In this document: positions 1-8,481 of the stretch, piece by piece
Layout of the letters: each line of letters starts with the position of its first letter
Position numbering within the stretch: the first letter of the stretch is position 1
Assembly (NCBI GenBank): GCA_036556325.1
Contig: DATBJR010000023.1
Location: 1 to 14,480 of the forward strand
Length of the DNA: 14,480 bases
Source of the DNA: DASSCW01 sp036556325
Lineage (GTDB): Bacteria; Chloroflexota; Limnocylindria; QHBO01
Reading direction: 5' to 3'
Notes under the pieces: model-generated
Told to the model about the DNA's origin: nothing
The model's input: the letters and a program-made list of their open reading frames with translations, nothing else
Databases searched by the model: none
Program-made: the position numbers and the translations under genes

Positions 1-1
1 G

Positions 2-244
2 ACAGGTGACGGCGTCGCTGCGCTGGCCGATGCGATCGAGGCTCATCGGGTGACCGCCAACCAGCCGGAGCAGGCTCGCACCCGCGCCGCCAACCAGCTC
101 CGCCGCGCCATCGTTGACCTCTCGCTGCGCCGCGCCACCGGAAGCTCTCGCTGGGAGAAGACCATGCAGGAGGTCGCCGATCGGTCGACGGATCCCATGA
201 CCGCCGCTCAGCGGTTGATGGACGACAGCGGAGTCAGCTCGTGA
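2..244 (+). CDS. meaB: MeaB/ArgK-type GTPase, C-terminal fragment (5' end outside window)
   Basis: The frame is open from base 2 to the TGA at 242-244, giving 80 residues with no internal stop. They begin TGDGVAALADAIEAHR, which resembles the end of the G domain in MeaB/ArgK proteins (a GxG followed by a helix ending in xxIExHR). A charged, helical tail follows, ending in DPMTAAQRLMDD, like the C-terminal dimerisation extension of that family. MeaB is a cytoplasmic P-loop GTPase that protects and loads B12-dependent methylmalonyl-CoA mutase, which fits the acyl-CoA genes downstream. The nucleotide-binding motifs lie outside the window, so the call rests on the tail and context only. The stop overlaps the next start in GTGA, so translation is probably coupled. 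A different MeaB-like GTPase is possible. Confidence 0.68.
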   Translation, partial: TGDGVAALADAIEAHRVTANQPEQARTRAANQLRRAIVDLSLRRATGSSRWEKTMQEVADRSTDPMTAAQRLMDDSGVSS

Positions 245-630
245 CCGAACCGGATGTCGACGGCGTCGCGCTCGGCCGCCGGTTCATCGATGCAATCGTT
301 GCGCAGGACTGGGAATCGCTCGCACAGTGCTTCGCGTCCAACGTACGACTGGTCGCGGTGGTTCCCCGCGAGCATCCCTTCCGCGAGAAAGCCGGCCGCG
401 ACCAGGCAACCGGCCTAATCCGGGCATGGTTCGGCGACGCCGACGTGACGGAGCTCGTCAGCAGTGAGGTTGAGCCGCTTGCCGATCGAATCCGCATTGC
501 GTACCGCATCCACGAGCACGAGCCGGACGGCTGGTACCTCGTCGAGCAGGTGGCCTACGCCACGCTGGAAGGCGGCAGCTTCACCGACGTGAACCTTGCC
601 TGCTCCGGCTTCCGCCCGGTTCCGGACTGA
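241..630 (+). CDS. SnoaL/NTF2-like domain protein
   Basis: This is a 129-residue protein starting at GTG 241, which overlaps the preceding stop as GTGA. The N-terminus (GRRFIDAIVAQDWESLAQCF) is the first helix pair of SnoaL/NTF2-like folds, in which a short helix precedes a 'working cone' of curved beta strands. The motif HPFREKAGRDQATGLIRAWF matches the usual segment where a Gly-Arg leads into the third helix. Strands rich in Val, Arg and Ile follow (RIRIAYRIHEH; WYLVEQVAYATLEGG). The length is typical of single-domain members. The fold serves ketosteroid-isomerase-like enzymes, polyketide cyclases and non-catalytic ligand binders, and nothing here picks among them. There is no signal peptide or membrane segment. 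Coupling to the MeaB-like gene suggests co-expression but gives no defined role. Confidence 0.72.
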   Translation: MTEPDVDGVALGRRFIDAIVAQDWESLAQCFASNVRLVAVVPREHPFREKAGRDQATGLIRAWFGDADVTELVSSEVEPLADRIRIAYRIHEHEPDGWYLVEQVAYATLEGGSFTDVNLACSGFRPVPD

Positions 631-665
631 GGGCGAGGCCCGTTGCATTCGCGCGATCGAGTGAC

Positions 666-1151
666 CTAGGAGATGTCCTTCGCCATGTGGACGGCGGATT
701 CGACGTAGCCCAACGAGCGGTACAGGTTGCGCGCGAGGGTGTTTCCGCCGAACACGTTCAGCGCGATGCGTGGCAGGCCGCGCGCCCGAGCCTCCTGCTC
801 CGCGAGCAGCATCGCGGCGCGGCCGTAGCACTTCCCACGCTGGGCCTCGTCGATCTCGATGTCATAGATGTAGCACTCGCGTTCGGCGCCGTGCGGGCGC
901 TCAGCCAGCCACAGGACGCCCACCCGCTCGCCATCGGCCTCCACCACGAAGATCCAGTGGCCGGGCGTCTCCAGGCCATGGGGCAGGATGGTGGCGTGGT
1001 CCGCCTCCGACTTCGCGCGAGCGAACTCCTCCGATTCGCCGCCCTGCTCGGCGATCCCTCGCGCGTACTCGATCTTCGAGCGTTCCATGAACGCGGGAAA
1101 CTCGTCGGGACGCATCGGGCGCAGGCTCGCGCCAACCTTCATGGCGGTCAT
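666..1151 (-). CDS. GNAT family N-acetyltransferase
   Basis: This 161-residue protein has the GNAT layout. An N-terminal substrate helix pair comes first (about residues 13-50), then beta strands WIFVVEADGERVGVLWL (66-82) and YIYDIEIDEAQRG (94-106). Next come the acetyl-CoA pyrophosphate loop QRGKCYGR (104-111) and the C-terminal element ALNVFGGNTLARNLYRSLGY (130-149), typical of the Asn-x-x-Ala-xx-Leu-Tyr-xx-Leu-Gly-Phe/Tyr signature. The loop normally reads R-G-x-G-x-G/A, and here the central Gly is Cys108. The substrate (amine, peptide N-terminus, antibiotic or other) cannot be read from sequence. ATG 1151 is chosen because a TAATCT box lies 8 nt upstream; ATG 1142 (codon 4) is the alternative. 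The gene is convergent with the SnoaL-like gene and divergent from the hydroxyacyl-CoA dehydrogenase gene. Confidence 0.88.
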   Translation of the reverse strand: MTAMKVGASLRPMRPDEFPAFMERSKIEYARGIAEQGGESEEFARAKSEADHATILPHGLETPGHWIFVVEADGERVGVLWLAERPHGAERECYIYDIEIDEAQRGKCYGRAAMLLAEQEARARGLPRIALNVFGGNTLARNLYRSLGYVESAVHMAKDIS

Positions 1152-1159
1152 TGGCCGCC

Positions 1160-1165
1160 AGATTA
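1160..1165 (-). promoter_or_regulatory. Putative -10 box of the GNAT gene (TAATCT)
   Basis: On the minus strand TAATCT lies 8 nt before the ATG at 1151, with no purine-rich ribosome site between. This matches the TANNNT -10 spacing of leaderless transcripts. No convincing -35 is visible. It sits only 10 nt from the opposing -10 box of the plus-strand gene. Confidence 0.4.
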
Positions 1166-1175
1166 GCGGGACTGC

Positions 1176-1181
1176 TAGGCT
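1176..1181 (+). promoter_or_regulatory. Putative -10 box of the hydroxyacyl-CoA dehydrogenase gene (TAGGCT)
   Basis: TAGGCT lies 8 nt before ATG 1190. Transcription starting about 7 nt downstream of the box would give no usable leader, and no Shine-Dalgarno sequence is present. The -35 region would fall inside the start region of the divergent GNAT gene; TTGGCC at 1151-1156 is a weak candidate. Confidence 0.45.
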
Positions 1182-1189
1182 AGCCGCCC

Positions 1190-2062
1190 ATGAGCATCGA
1201 CCGGGTGTACGTCATCGGCGCCGGCCTGATGGGCCACGGCATCGCCCAGGTGAGCGCGGCCGCCGGCAAGCAGGTGACTCTCGCCGACCGCACACAGGAG
1301 CTGGCCGACAAGGGCAAGGCCCGGATCGCCGGCAACCTGGCGCGGCAGGTCGACAAGGGCAAGCTCGAAGGGTCAATCGCCGATGAGATCACCGGCCGGG
1401 TGAGCACCGCCGTTGGCAGCCAGGCCGTTGCCGGCCACAAGCTGGTGGTTGAGGCCGTGTTCGAGGACGAGCCGCTCAAGCGCCAGACCTGGGCCGAGAT
1501 CAGCGAGAGGGCCGATGCGGACGCCATCTTTGCCAGCAACACGAGCAGCATCAGCATCACCGGCCTGGCCACCGCGACCGATCGGCCGCAGAAGTTCATC
1601 GGCCTCCACTTCTTCTCGCCCGTGCCGGTCATGGGCCTGATCGAGATCATCCGCGGGCTCGAGACCGATGACGCCACCCACGCCGCCGCGCGGCAGTTCG
1701 CCCAGGAGCTTGGCAAGACCGTGATCGAGTCGAAGGACATGCCCGGATTCCTGGTGAACCGGATGCTCGGCCCGTTCATCAACGAGGCGATCTTCGCGCT
1801 GATGGAGGGGACCGGCACTGCCGCCGACATCGACACCGGCGCCAAGCTGGGCCTGAACCATCCCATGGGCCCGCTGGAGCTGAGTGACTTCATCGGCAAC
1901 GACGTGATGCTGGGCGTGATGGACGTCCTGCAGCGGGGGATCGGCGACCCGAAGTTCCGCGCGGCGCCGCTGCTGCGACAGATGGTCGCCGCCGGGCACC
2001 TTGGCCGGAAGACGGGACGCGGTTTCTACCGCTACGACGAGAAGGGCAACAAGGTCGAGTAG
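1190..2062 (+). CDS. hbd: 3-hydroxybutyryl-CoA (3-hydroxyacyl-CoA) dehydrogenase
   Basis: This 290-residue protein has the normal length for the single-domain family, which oxidises (S)-3-hydroxyacyl-CoA to 3-ketoacyl-CoA with NAD, or the reverse. Residues 7-15 (YVIGAGLMG) form the GxGxxG dinucleotide loop. Asp33 at the end of the second strand favours NAD over NADP. Catalytic residues are in register with the family: Ser119 in SNTSS, His140 in GLHFFSP, Glu152 in MGLIEI and Asn190 in GFLVNR. The C-terminal dimer domain carries GPLELSDFIGND (227-238) and the closing GRKTGRGFY motif (272-280). The stop TAG abuts the ATG of the acyl-CoA dehydrogenase gene with no gap, so the two form an operon. 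Chain-length preference is not readable; the C4 type is suggested by length and the lack of a hydratase fusion. Confidence 0.95.
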   Translation: MSIDRVYVIGAGLMGHGIAQVSAAAGKQVTLADRTQELADKGKARIAGNLARQVDKGKLEGSIADEITGRVSTAVGSQAVAGHKLVVEAVFEDEPLKRQTWAEISERADADAIFASNTSSISITGLATATDRPQKFIGLHFFSPVPVMGLIEIIRGLETDDATHAAARQFAQELGKTVIESKDMPGFLVNRMLGPFINEAIFALMEGTGTAADIDTGAKLGLNHPMGPLELSDFIGNDVMLGVMDVLQRGIGDPKFRAAPLLRQMVAAGHLGRKTGRGFYRYDEKGNKVE

Positions 2063-3250
2063 ATGGCCACCGCCGCCGCTCCGCCTCGCCACCACGACCC
2101 GTTCGCGCTGAGCGAGGAGGAGCGCGCGGTGCGCGACACCGCCGCCCAGTTCGCCACTCGCGAGCTGGCGCCCACCGTCGCCCAGCGCGACGAGGAGGAG
2201 CGCTACGACCGCGGCCTCTTCGATCGGATGGGGGAGCTGGGCCTCACCGGCCTGCCCTATCCGGAGGAGTATGGCGGCGCCGGCATGGGCAGCTTCCCGT
2301 GGGTCCTGGCCTGCGAGGAGCTGGCAGTGGCCGACATGGGCATGGCGGTCAGCCTCTCGGTCCACGTCCTGGCCCAGCTGTGCATCCACTCCGCCGGGAA
2401 CGATGAGCAGAAGGCTCGCTTTCTCCCCCAGATGACCGCCGGCCGCCACCTCGGCGCGTTCGCGTTGACCGAGCCACAGGCCGGGTCCGATGCCTCCGCC
2501 ATCGCGCTGCGCGCCGAGCGCGACGGCGACGACTACCTGCTCACCGGGTCCAAGGTCTGGATCACCAATGGAGCCGATGCGGACCTCATCGTCGTCTTCG
2601 CCACCCTGGACCGGTCACTGGGTCGTGACGGCATCACCGCCTTCGTGGTCGAGCGCGACACGCCCGGCTTCCGGGTCGGCGGCCACGAGCGGAAGATGGG
2701 GATCCGGGACAGCGTGTCGGCCGAGCTCATCTTCGATGGCGCCCGGGTGCCGGCCGCGAACCGGCTCGGCGACGAGGGTCGTGGCCTGAAGGTCGCGCTG
2801 TCCGCCCTTGGCGCCGGACGGATCAGCATCGCGGCCGCCTGCGTCGGCGTGGCTCGCGCGGCACTCGAGCACGCCGCGCGGTATGCGACCCAGCGGAGCC
2901 AGTTCGGCCGCCCCATCGCCGAGCAGGAGATGGTGCAGGCCATGCTGGCCGACGCCGCCACGGCTGTCGAGGCGGCTCGGCTCCTGACCTGGCGCGCCGC
3001 CCGGCTGCGCGACGCCGGACAGCCGATCAACGCGGCCAGCAGCATGGCCAAGCTGTTCGCCTCGGACACCGCCATGCGCGTGGCGACCGATGCCGTGCAG
3101 ATCTACGGCGGCGCCGGGTACAGCCGCGACAATCCCGTCGAGCGCTTCATGCGCGACGCCAAGGGGGCGCAGATCTACGAGGGGACCAACCAGATCCACC
3201 GGCTCATCGTGGCCCAGCAGCTGATCGAAGAGGTGCGGCGCACCGGCTGA
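2063..3250 (+). CDS. Acyl-CoA dehydrogenase, short-chain/butyryl-CoA type
   Basis: This 395-residue flavoenzyme introduces the alpha-beta double bond into acyl-CoA and passes electrons to electron-transfer flavoprotein. Domain order is regular: N-terminal helical domain (about 14-130), beta domain with FALTEPQAGSDAS (133-145, FAD contacts) and KVWITNG (164-170), then the C-terminal helical domain. RSQFGRPIAEQEMVQ (278-292) and QIYGGAGYSRDNPVER (346-361) are conserved FAD/dimer motifs. Glu373 in IYEGTNQIHR is the catalytic base at the short-chain/butyryl-type position. The ATG directly follows the stop of the hydroxyacyl-CoA dehydrogenase gene, so translation is probably coupled. No ETF genes are in the window. 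Substrate could be butyryl-, other short-chain or branched acyl-CoA. Confidence 0.95.
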   Translation: MATAAAPPRHHDPFALSEEERAVRDTAAQFATRELAPTVAQRDEEERYDRGLFDRMGELGLTGLPYPEEYGGAGMGSFPWVLACEELAVADMGMAVSLSVHVLAQLCIHSAGNDEQKARFLPQMTAGRHLGAFALTEPQAGSDASAIALRAERDGDDYLLTGSKVWITNGADADLIVVFATLDRSLGRDGITAFVVERDTPGFRVGGHERKMGIRDSVSAELIFDGARVPAANRLGDEGRGLKVALSALGAGRISIAAACVGVARAALEHAARYATQRSQFGRPIAEQEMVQAMLADAATAVEAARLLTWRAARLRDAGQPINAASSMAKLFASDTAMRVATDAVQIYGGAGYSRDNPVERFMRDAKGAQIYEGTNQIHRLIVAQQLIEEVRRTG

Positions 3251-3276
3251 GTTCCGGCGCTGGCCGCTCACCGTAC

Positions 3277-3281
3277 GGAGG
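3277..3281 (+). promoter_or_regulatory. Shine-Dalgarno site for the acyl-CoA synthetase gene
   Basis: GGAGG lies 9 nt before ATG 3291 in a 40-nt intergenic gap. It is one of the few clear ribosome binding sites in the window and fixes the start. It suggests this gene is translated from a leadered, read-through mRNA. Confidence 0.7.
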
Positions 3282-3290
3282 CCCATCCGA

Positions 3291-5222
3291 ATGTCGACCA
3301 CCGCCGCGGCCGATGTGCGGCCCCGCCCCACCGAGACCACAGTCGAGCCGCTGACCATCCCTGCCGAGCTGCGCGCGAACTCGCTGGTCGACCTGGTGCA
3401 TCGGACCGTCGAGCGCTACCCGGACAAGGAGGCGCTGCGCTGGAAGCTGCCACGCACGCGGCGCCAGATGGGCGGAGCGGAGGACGAGGACGAAGCGGCC
3501 CAGTGGCGCAGCACGACCTATGCCGAGACGTGGCGCTGGATCACCCAGGTGGCCATGGGCCTGAAGCACCTGGGCATCGCCGATGGCGACCGCGTCGCGA
3601 TCATGTCGCGCACCCGACCGGCGTGGCTGACCGCGGACATCGGCGCCATGTCACTGGGCGCCGTCACCTGCCCGATCTACCCCTCGTCGGAGCCCGGCCA
3701 GGCAGCGTACGTCATCAATAACGTCGGGGCCCGGCTGATCTTCGTCGAGAACCTGCAGCAGTACGCGAAGATCGAGAAGGTCCGCGCCGAGTGCCCGACC
3801 CTCGAGCACGTGGTGGTCATCGACGACAAGGGCAAGCTGCCGCCCATGGCGGTCAGCTTCGACGACATCTTCGACCTCGCCGCCGCCGATCCCGCCGAGG
3901 TGGAGGGCTGGCAGGCGCACTGGGAGACGTTCCGCCGCGACCGGGTGGCGACCATCGTCCATACCTCGGGGACCACCGCCAACCCCAAGGGCGTGGTGCT
4001 GACCCACGGCAACATCATTCACAACTTCGAGGCCGCCATCCAGGCCGTGGATTTCGTCGAGAGCGACCTCTTCCTCTCGTTCCTGCCGCTGTCGCACATG
4101 ACCGAGCGAGCGGCGGGCCAGGTGGTTCCGCTGGGCCGCGGCTGCGCGATCGCCTATGCGGAGCCGGCCATCGAGCGGCTGGCAGCGAACATGGCGGAGA
4201 CGAAGCCCACCGTCATGGTGGCCGTCCCACGCCTGTACGAGCGGCTCTACGCCCGCGTCATCTCGACTGTCGAGGCGGGGCCCGCGCTGCGCCGGCGGAT
4301 CTTCTTCTGGGCCACTGGCCTCGGCCGGCAGCACTACCAGAATCACCTGGACGGCGTGGCCGATTCGGCCTGGCTGCGCCTGCAGCTCGGCATCGCCGAT
4401 CGGCTCGTCTTCAACAAGATCCGCGCCCGCACCGGCGGACGGGTGCGCTACTTCGTGTCCGGTGGCGCGCCGCTGTCGCGGGAGATCGGCGAGTTCTTCT
4501 ATGCCATGGGCATGCTGATCCTGGAGGGCTACGGGCTGACCGAGACTGCGCCGCTGCTGTCGCTCAACCGGCCCGATGACTTCAAGTTCGGCACCGTCGG
4601 CAAGCCCGTCGCCGAGACCCAGGTGCGCATCGATCCGGACACTGGCGAGATCCTGGCGCGCGGCCCGCAGATCATGCAGGGCTACCTCAACGACCCGGAG
4701 GGGACCGCCGCGGCCATCGATCCGGATGGGTGGTTCCACACCGGCGACATCGGCGAGCTGGACCCGGAGGGCCGCATCGTCATCACCGATCGGCTGAAGA
4801 ACATCATCGTGCTGGCCAACGGGAAGAACGTCGCGCCGGCGCCCATGGAGATCGCCCTGCTGACCAGCAAGTACATCGCCCAGGCCGTGGTGCTCGGCGA
4901 CGAGCAGCCGTACACCGGCGTCCTGATCGCGCCCGATTTCGAAGAGGTCGCGAACTGGGCGGCTGCCAACGGCGTCGGCGAGGTGACGCCGGAGCAGCTC
5001 GTCGACGAGCCGGCGGTGGTCAAGCTCATCCAGTCCGAGGTCCGCGCGAAGCTGGAGGGCTTCGCCAACTTCGAACGTCCACGGCGGATCGCCCTGCTGC
5101 CGCGTCTCCTCACCGAGGAGGAGGGCGAGCTGACACCATCGCTGAAAGTGAAGCTGCGCGTCGTGAGGCTGAAGTGGGCTCCCCAGGTCGCCCACCTGTT
5201 CGACGCGGAAGAAGGCGACTAA
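3291..5222 (+). CDS. Long-chain acyl-CoA synthetase (AMP-dependent, FAA1-like)
   Basis: This 643-residue adenylate-forming ligase activates a fatty acid to acyl-AMP and then acyl-CoA. Visible core motifs are the phosphate loop HTSGTTANPKG (224-234), YGLTET (414-419) for adenine and substrate binding, HTGD (483-486) with the ribose-binding Asp, and the hinge DRLKN (500-504). The C-terminal LTPSLKVKLR (614-623) contains the adenylation Lys. Length and the FSYAET-like N-terminal segment (TYAETWRW) fit bacterial FAA1/long-chain members better than short-chain acetyl-CoA synthetases. It would feed the dehydrogenases upstream and the thiolase downstream. A good GGAGG site decides the start. Chain length is inferred, and activation of another carboxylic acid is possible. 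Confidence 0.92.
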   Translation: MSTTAAADVRPRPTETTVEPLTIPAELRANSLVDLVHRTVERYPDKEALRWKLPRTRRQMGGAEDEDEAAQWRSTTYAETWRWITQVAMGLKHLGIADGDRVAIMSRTRPAWLTADIGAMSLGAVTCPIYPSSEPGQAAYVINNVGARLIFVENLQQYAKIEKVRAECPTLEHVVVIDDKGKLPPMAVSFDDIFDLAAADPAEVEGWQAHWETFRRDRVATIVHTSGTTANPKGVVLTHGNIIHNFEAAIQAVDFVESDLFLSFLPLSHMTERAAGQVVPLGRGCAIAYAEPAIERLAANMAETKPTVMVAVPRLYERLYARVISTVEAGPALRRRIFFWATGLGRQHYQNHLDGVADSAWLRLQLGIADRLVFNKIRARTGGRVRYFVSGGAPLSREIGEFFYAMGMLILEGYGLTETAPLLSLNRPDDFKFGTVGKPVAETQVRIDPDTGEILARGPQIMQGYLNDPEGTAAAIDPDGWFHTGDIGELDPEGRIVITDRLKNIIVLANGKNVAPAPMEIALLTSKYIAQAVVLGDEQPYTGVLIAPDFEEVANWAAANGVGEVTPEQLVDEPAVVKLIQSEVRAKLEGFANFERPRRIALLPRLLTEEEGELTPSLKVKLRVVRLKWAPQVAHLFDAEEGD

Positions 5223-5226
5223 CCCC

Positions 5227-5865
5227 ATGCGATCGATCGGGTCGCTCGTTGTCGCCGTCATCCTGGCTTCCATTCTCGGCCTTGCTTATCCACCAGGCGC
5301 CTCAGCGTGCGTCGCCGGGGGCGGCTCCAACGAGGCGGTGAAAGATCCCTACGCACCGCTTCCGCCGGAGGCTCAACCACGAATTGTTGTTGTGGGGACT
5401 GCGATTGCCTACTACGACGCCTTGGGCTGGAAGATCAGGGTGGAGCGACTGGTGCGCGGTCGCCTCGAGGAAACGTTCTGGCTGGGTACAGGTGTGGCGA
5501 GCTGCGAGGGCTATCGGGAGATCAACGGTGTACACAGATACATGAAGAAGGGTGCGCGTCTGGTATTCCTGACGGCCCAACCTTGGAAACCGAGATCGTT
5601 CGACCACCGGCATCAGATCATGCGCGGCTCGTTCGTCTACTTTCTCGACGACGCAAATCGCGTCGACCATGCAATCAGTGGCTTCAAGAACACGCCAGCC
5701 CCGCAGTTCCGCACACTGCGTCAGGTCATTCACGGCGCGCTGACACCGGACGCCGCCATGCCCTCACCGAATCTCGTTTCGCCTATCGGCACGTGGCTTC
5801 TTGCCCTGGCCTGCATGCTCGCGCTGCGGAGCAAATTCGGCGGGCGCGCTACCATCGGTCCATGA
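5227..5865 (+). CDS. Secreted, membrane-anchored protein with possible NTR/TIMP-like fold
   Basis: This 212-residue protein begins with a signal peptide: MRSIGS, a hydrophobic stretch at about 7-21 and an ASA cleavage site before Cys28. The mature N-terminal Cys, strand IVVVGTAIAYYD (53-64), KIRVERLVRGRLEETFWLGT (69-88), Cys93 in GVASCEG and GARLVFLT (109-116) follow the order of NTR/TIMP-like OB-fold proteins. In those, the first Cys pairs with one in an ASC-type motif and a 'V-x-RVxRVxKG' strand precedes it. This is pattern recognition, not a confirmed family hit. A short hydrophobic segment (about 184-200) followed by RSKFGGR looks like a C-terminal membrane anchor. Sampled 60-base lines have 52-58% GC against about 77% in the thiolase gene, suggesting different origin or weaker selection. 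It starts 4 nt after the synthetase stop and overlaps the thiolase start as ATGA. Confidence 0.7.
   Translation: MRSIGSLVVAVILASILGLAYPPGASACVAGGGSNEAVKDPYAPLPPEAQPRIVVVGTAIAYYDALGWKIRVERLVRGRLEETFWLGTGVASCEGYREINGVHRYMKKGARLVFLTAQPWKPRSFDHRHQIMRGSFVYFLDDANRVDHAISGFKNTPAPQFRTLRQVIHGALTPDAAMPSPNLVSPIGTWLLALACMLALRSKFGGRATIGP
5850..5855 (+). promoter_or_regulatory. Putative -10 box of the thiolase gene (TACCAT)
   Basis: TACCAT ends 6 nt before ATG 5862, placing a transcription start at about the A of the ATG. There is no Shine-Dalgarno sequence. The box lies inside the last codons of the upstream gene, so the thiolase may be transcribed alone as well as by read-through. Confidence 0.45.
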
Positions 5866-7043
5866 CTGACGTCTTCATCCTGTCCGCCGCCCGCACGCCC
5901 ATCGGCAAGTTCGGCGGCGGACTGTCCACGGTGCCGGCTACCGAGCTCGGCGCCACTGCCATCCGCGCCGCGGTCGACCGCGCCGGCATCGCGCCGGAGA
6001 AGATCGACGAAGCGATCATGGGCCAGGTCATCCAGGCCGGCGCCGGGCAGGCCCCGGCCCGCCAGGCCGCACTGAAGGCCGGACTGCCGGAGGGCGTCAG
6101 CGCCACGACCGTCAACAAGGTGTGCGGCTCCGGCCTCAAGGCCGTGATGCTGGGCGCCGCCAGCATCCGCGCCGGCGACGCGCAGGCCATTGTGGCCGGG
6201 GGGATGGAGAACATGAACCTGGGCCCGTACCTGTTGCCCGGCGCCCGCAGCGGGTACCGGCTGGGGGACCAGACCGTGGTGGATAGCACGGTCCACGACG
6301 GCCTGTGGTGCGCGACCTGCGACGTGCACATGGGCATGCACGCCGAGCGCGTGGCCGACAAGCACGAGGTCACGCGCCAGGCGCAGGACGAGTTCGCGCT
6401 GCGCTCGCACCAGCGCGCCCTGGCAGCCATCGAGGACGGCCGCTTCCGCGAGGAGATCGTGCCGGTGATCGTCGAAGGCAAGAAGGGCCCGATCACCGTC
6501 GACACCGACGAGAACCCACGAGCCGATACCTCCCTGGAAGCGCTGGCCAGGCTGAAGCCGGCGTTCAAGCCGGATGGCGGCACCGTCACCGCGGGCAACG
6601 CGCCTGGCATCACTGACGGGGCCGCGGCGGTGGTCATCGGCTCCGGAGAGGTGGTCGAGGCCGCTGGATTGCAGCCGATCGCCCGCATCACCGGCTACGC
6701 CCAGGCGGATGTCGCGCCGGAGTGGCTCTTCGAGGCGCCCATCCACGGTGTGCGGCGGCTGATCGAGCGCGTTGGCGGCACGCTCGACGACTTCGACCTG
6801 ATCGAGATCAACGAGGCCTTCGCCGCGCAGGTCCTGGCCGACGGCAACGAGCTCGGTTTCGACTGGGATCGCGTCAACGTCAACGGCGGCGCCATCGCGC
6901 TGGGTCACCCCATCGGCGCGTCCGGCGCCCGCGTCCTGACCACGTTGCTCTACGAGCTGCGGCGGCGGGGCGGCGGCAAGGGCCTGGCGACCCTCTGCCT
7001 CGGCGGTGGCGGCGCCGTGGCCATGGCGATCGAGACGATGTAG
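5862..7043 (+). CDS. atoB: Acetyl-CoA C-acetyltransferase (thiolase)
   Basis: This 393-residue thiolase has the length and motifs of biosynthetic and degradative acetoacetyl-CoA thiolases. Cys88 in NKVCGSGLKAV is the acylated nucleophile. His349 in GGAIALGHPIGASG and Cys379 in LCLGGGGA are the activating residues, and NEAFAAQ supplies the third conserved loop. All sit within one residue of the Zoogloea-type numbering (89/348/378). GNAPGITDGAAA has Pro where most relatives have Ser. It cleaves 3-ketoacyl-CoA or condenses two acetyl-CoA, completing the pathway begun by the upstream dehydrogenases. The frame is open upstream to 5307, but the thiolase fold begins at MTDVFILSAARTPIG, and ATG 5862 also fits the TACCAT box and the ATGA overlap. 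Direction of flux is unknown. Confidence 0.95.
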   Translation: MTDVFILSAARTPIGKFGGGLSTVPATELGATAIRAAVDRAGIAPEKIDEAIMGQVIQAGAGQAPARQAALKAGLPEGVSATTVNKVCGSGLKAVMLGAASIRAGDAQAIVAGGMENMNLGPYLLPGARSGYRLGDQTVVDSTVHDGLWCATCDVHMGMHAERVADKHEVTRQAQDEFALRSHQRALAAIEDGRFREEIVPVIVEGKKGPITVDTDENPRADTSLEALARLKPAFKPDGGTVTAGNAPGITDGAAAVVIGSGEVVEAAGLQPIARITGYAQADVAPEWLFEAPIHGVRRLIERVGGTLDDFDLIEINEAFAAQVLADGNELGFDWDRVNVNGGAIALGHPIGASGARVLTTLLYELRRRGGGKGLATLCLGGGGAVAMAIETM

Positions 7044-7046
7044 GAC

Positions 7047-7072
7047 ACATGGGCCGGGCCACTCGGCCCTGT
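7047..7072 (+). terminator. GC-rich hairpin after the thiolase gene
   Basis: The stem GGGCCG (7051-7056) pairs with CGGCCC (7064-7069), with an outer ACA/TGT extension across a one-base bulge and a 7-nt loop. It starts 3 nt after the thiolase stop and lies before the next promoter. No T-run follows, so it would be a weak or factor-assisted terminator at best. Confidence 0.35.
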
Positions 7073-7093
7073 CATGCCGGCGGGAACGCTCCG

Positions 7094-7099
7094 TATAAT
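7094..7099 (+). promoter_or_regulatory. Consensus -10 box (TATAAT) upstream of the glutamate dehydrogenase gene
   Basis: TATAAT is a perfect -10 hexamer in very GC-rich surroundings. It predicts a transcript from about 7106, with a leader of about 85 nt to ATG 7192 or about 30 nt to ATG 7135. I see no good -35 at 16-18 nt spacing. It is the strongest promoter element in the window and fits a highly expressed central-metabolism gene. Confidence 0.6.
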
Positions 7100-7172
7100 C
7101 GCCTTCGGCTCGCGCGCGGGCCTGCTTCCGATCCATGACTTCGAGCGGAGGCGCCGGTGCGCGCTCAGTTCT

Positions 7173-7177
7173 GGAGG
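7173..7177 (+). promoter_or_regulatory. Possible Shine-Dalgarno site for the glutamate dehydrogenase gene
   Basis: GGAGG lies 14 nt before ATG 7192, a little farther than ideal. The in-frame alternative ATG 7135 has no such site. It supports the downstream start. Confidence 0.45.
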
Positions 7178-7191
7178 CAATCCACCAGCCG

Positions 7192-8460
<1,269 letters not shown>

Positions 8461-8481
8461 GCCGCGGGATCGTCTGAGCCC

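Noticed and set aside
631..641. GGGC-GAG-GCCC hairpin after the SnoaL-like gene
   Set aside because: A 4-bp stem with a 3-nt loop and no T-run is too weak for a terminator.
3651..5273. 540-codon minus-strand frame opposite the acyl-CoA synthetase
   Set aside because: It is a shadow of the synthetase gene and shows no domain motif.
7135..7191. Upstream ATG for glutamate dehydrogenase
   Set aside because: It is in frame but has no ribosome site, and the added 19 residues have no family match. It is kept only as an alternative.
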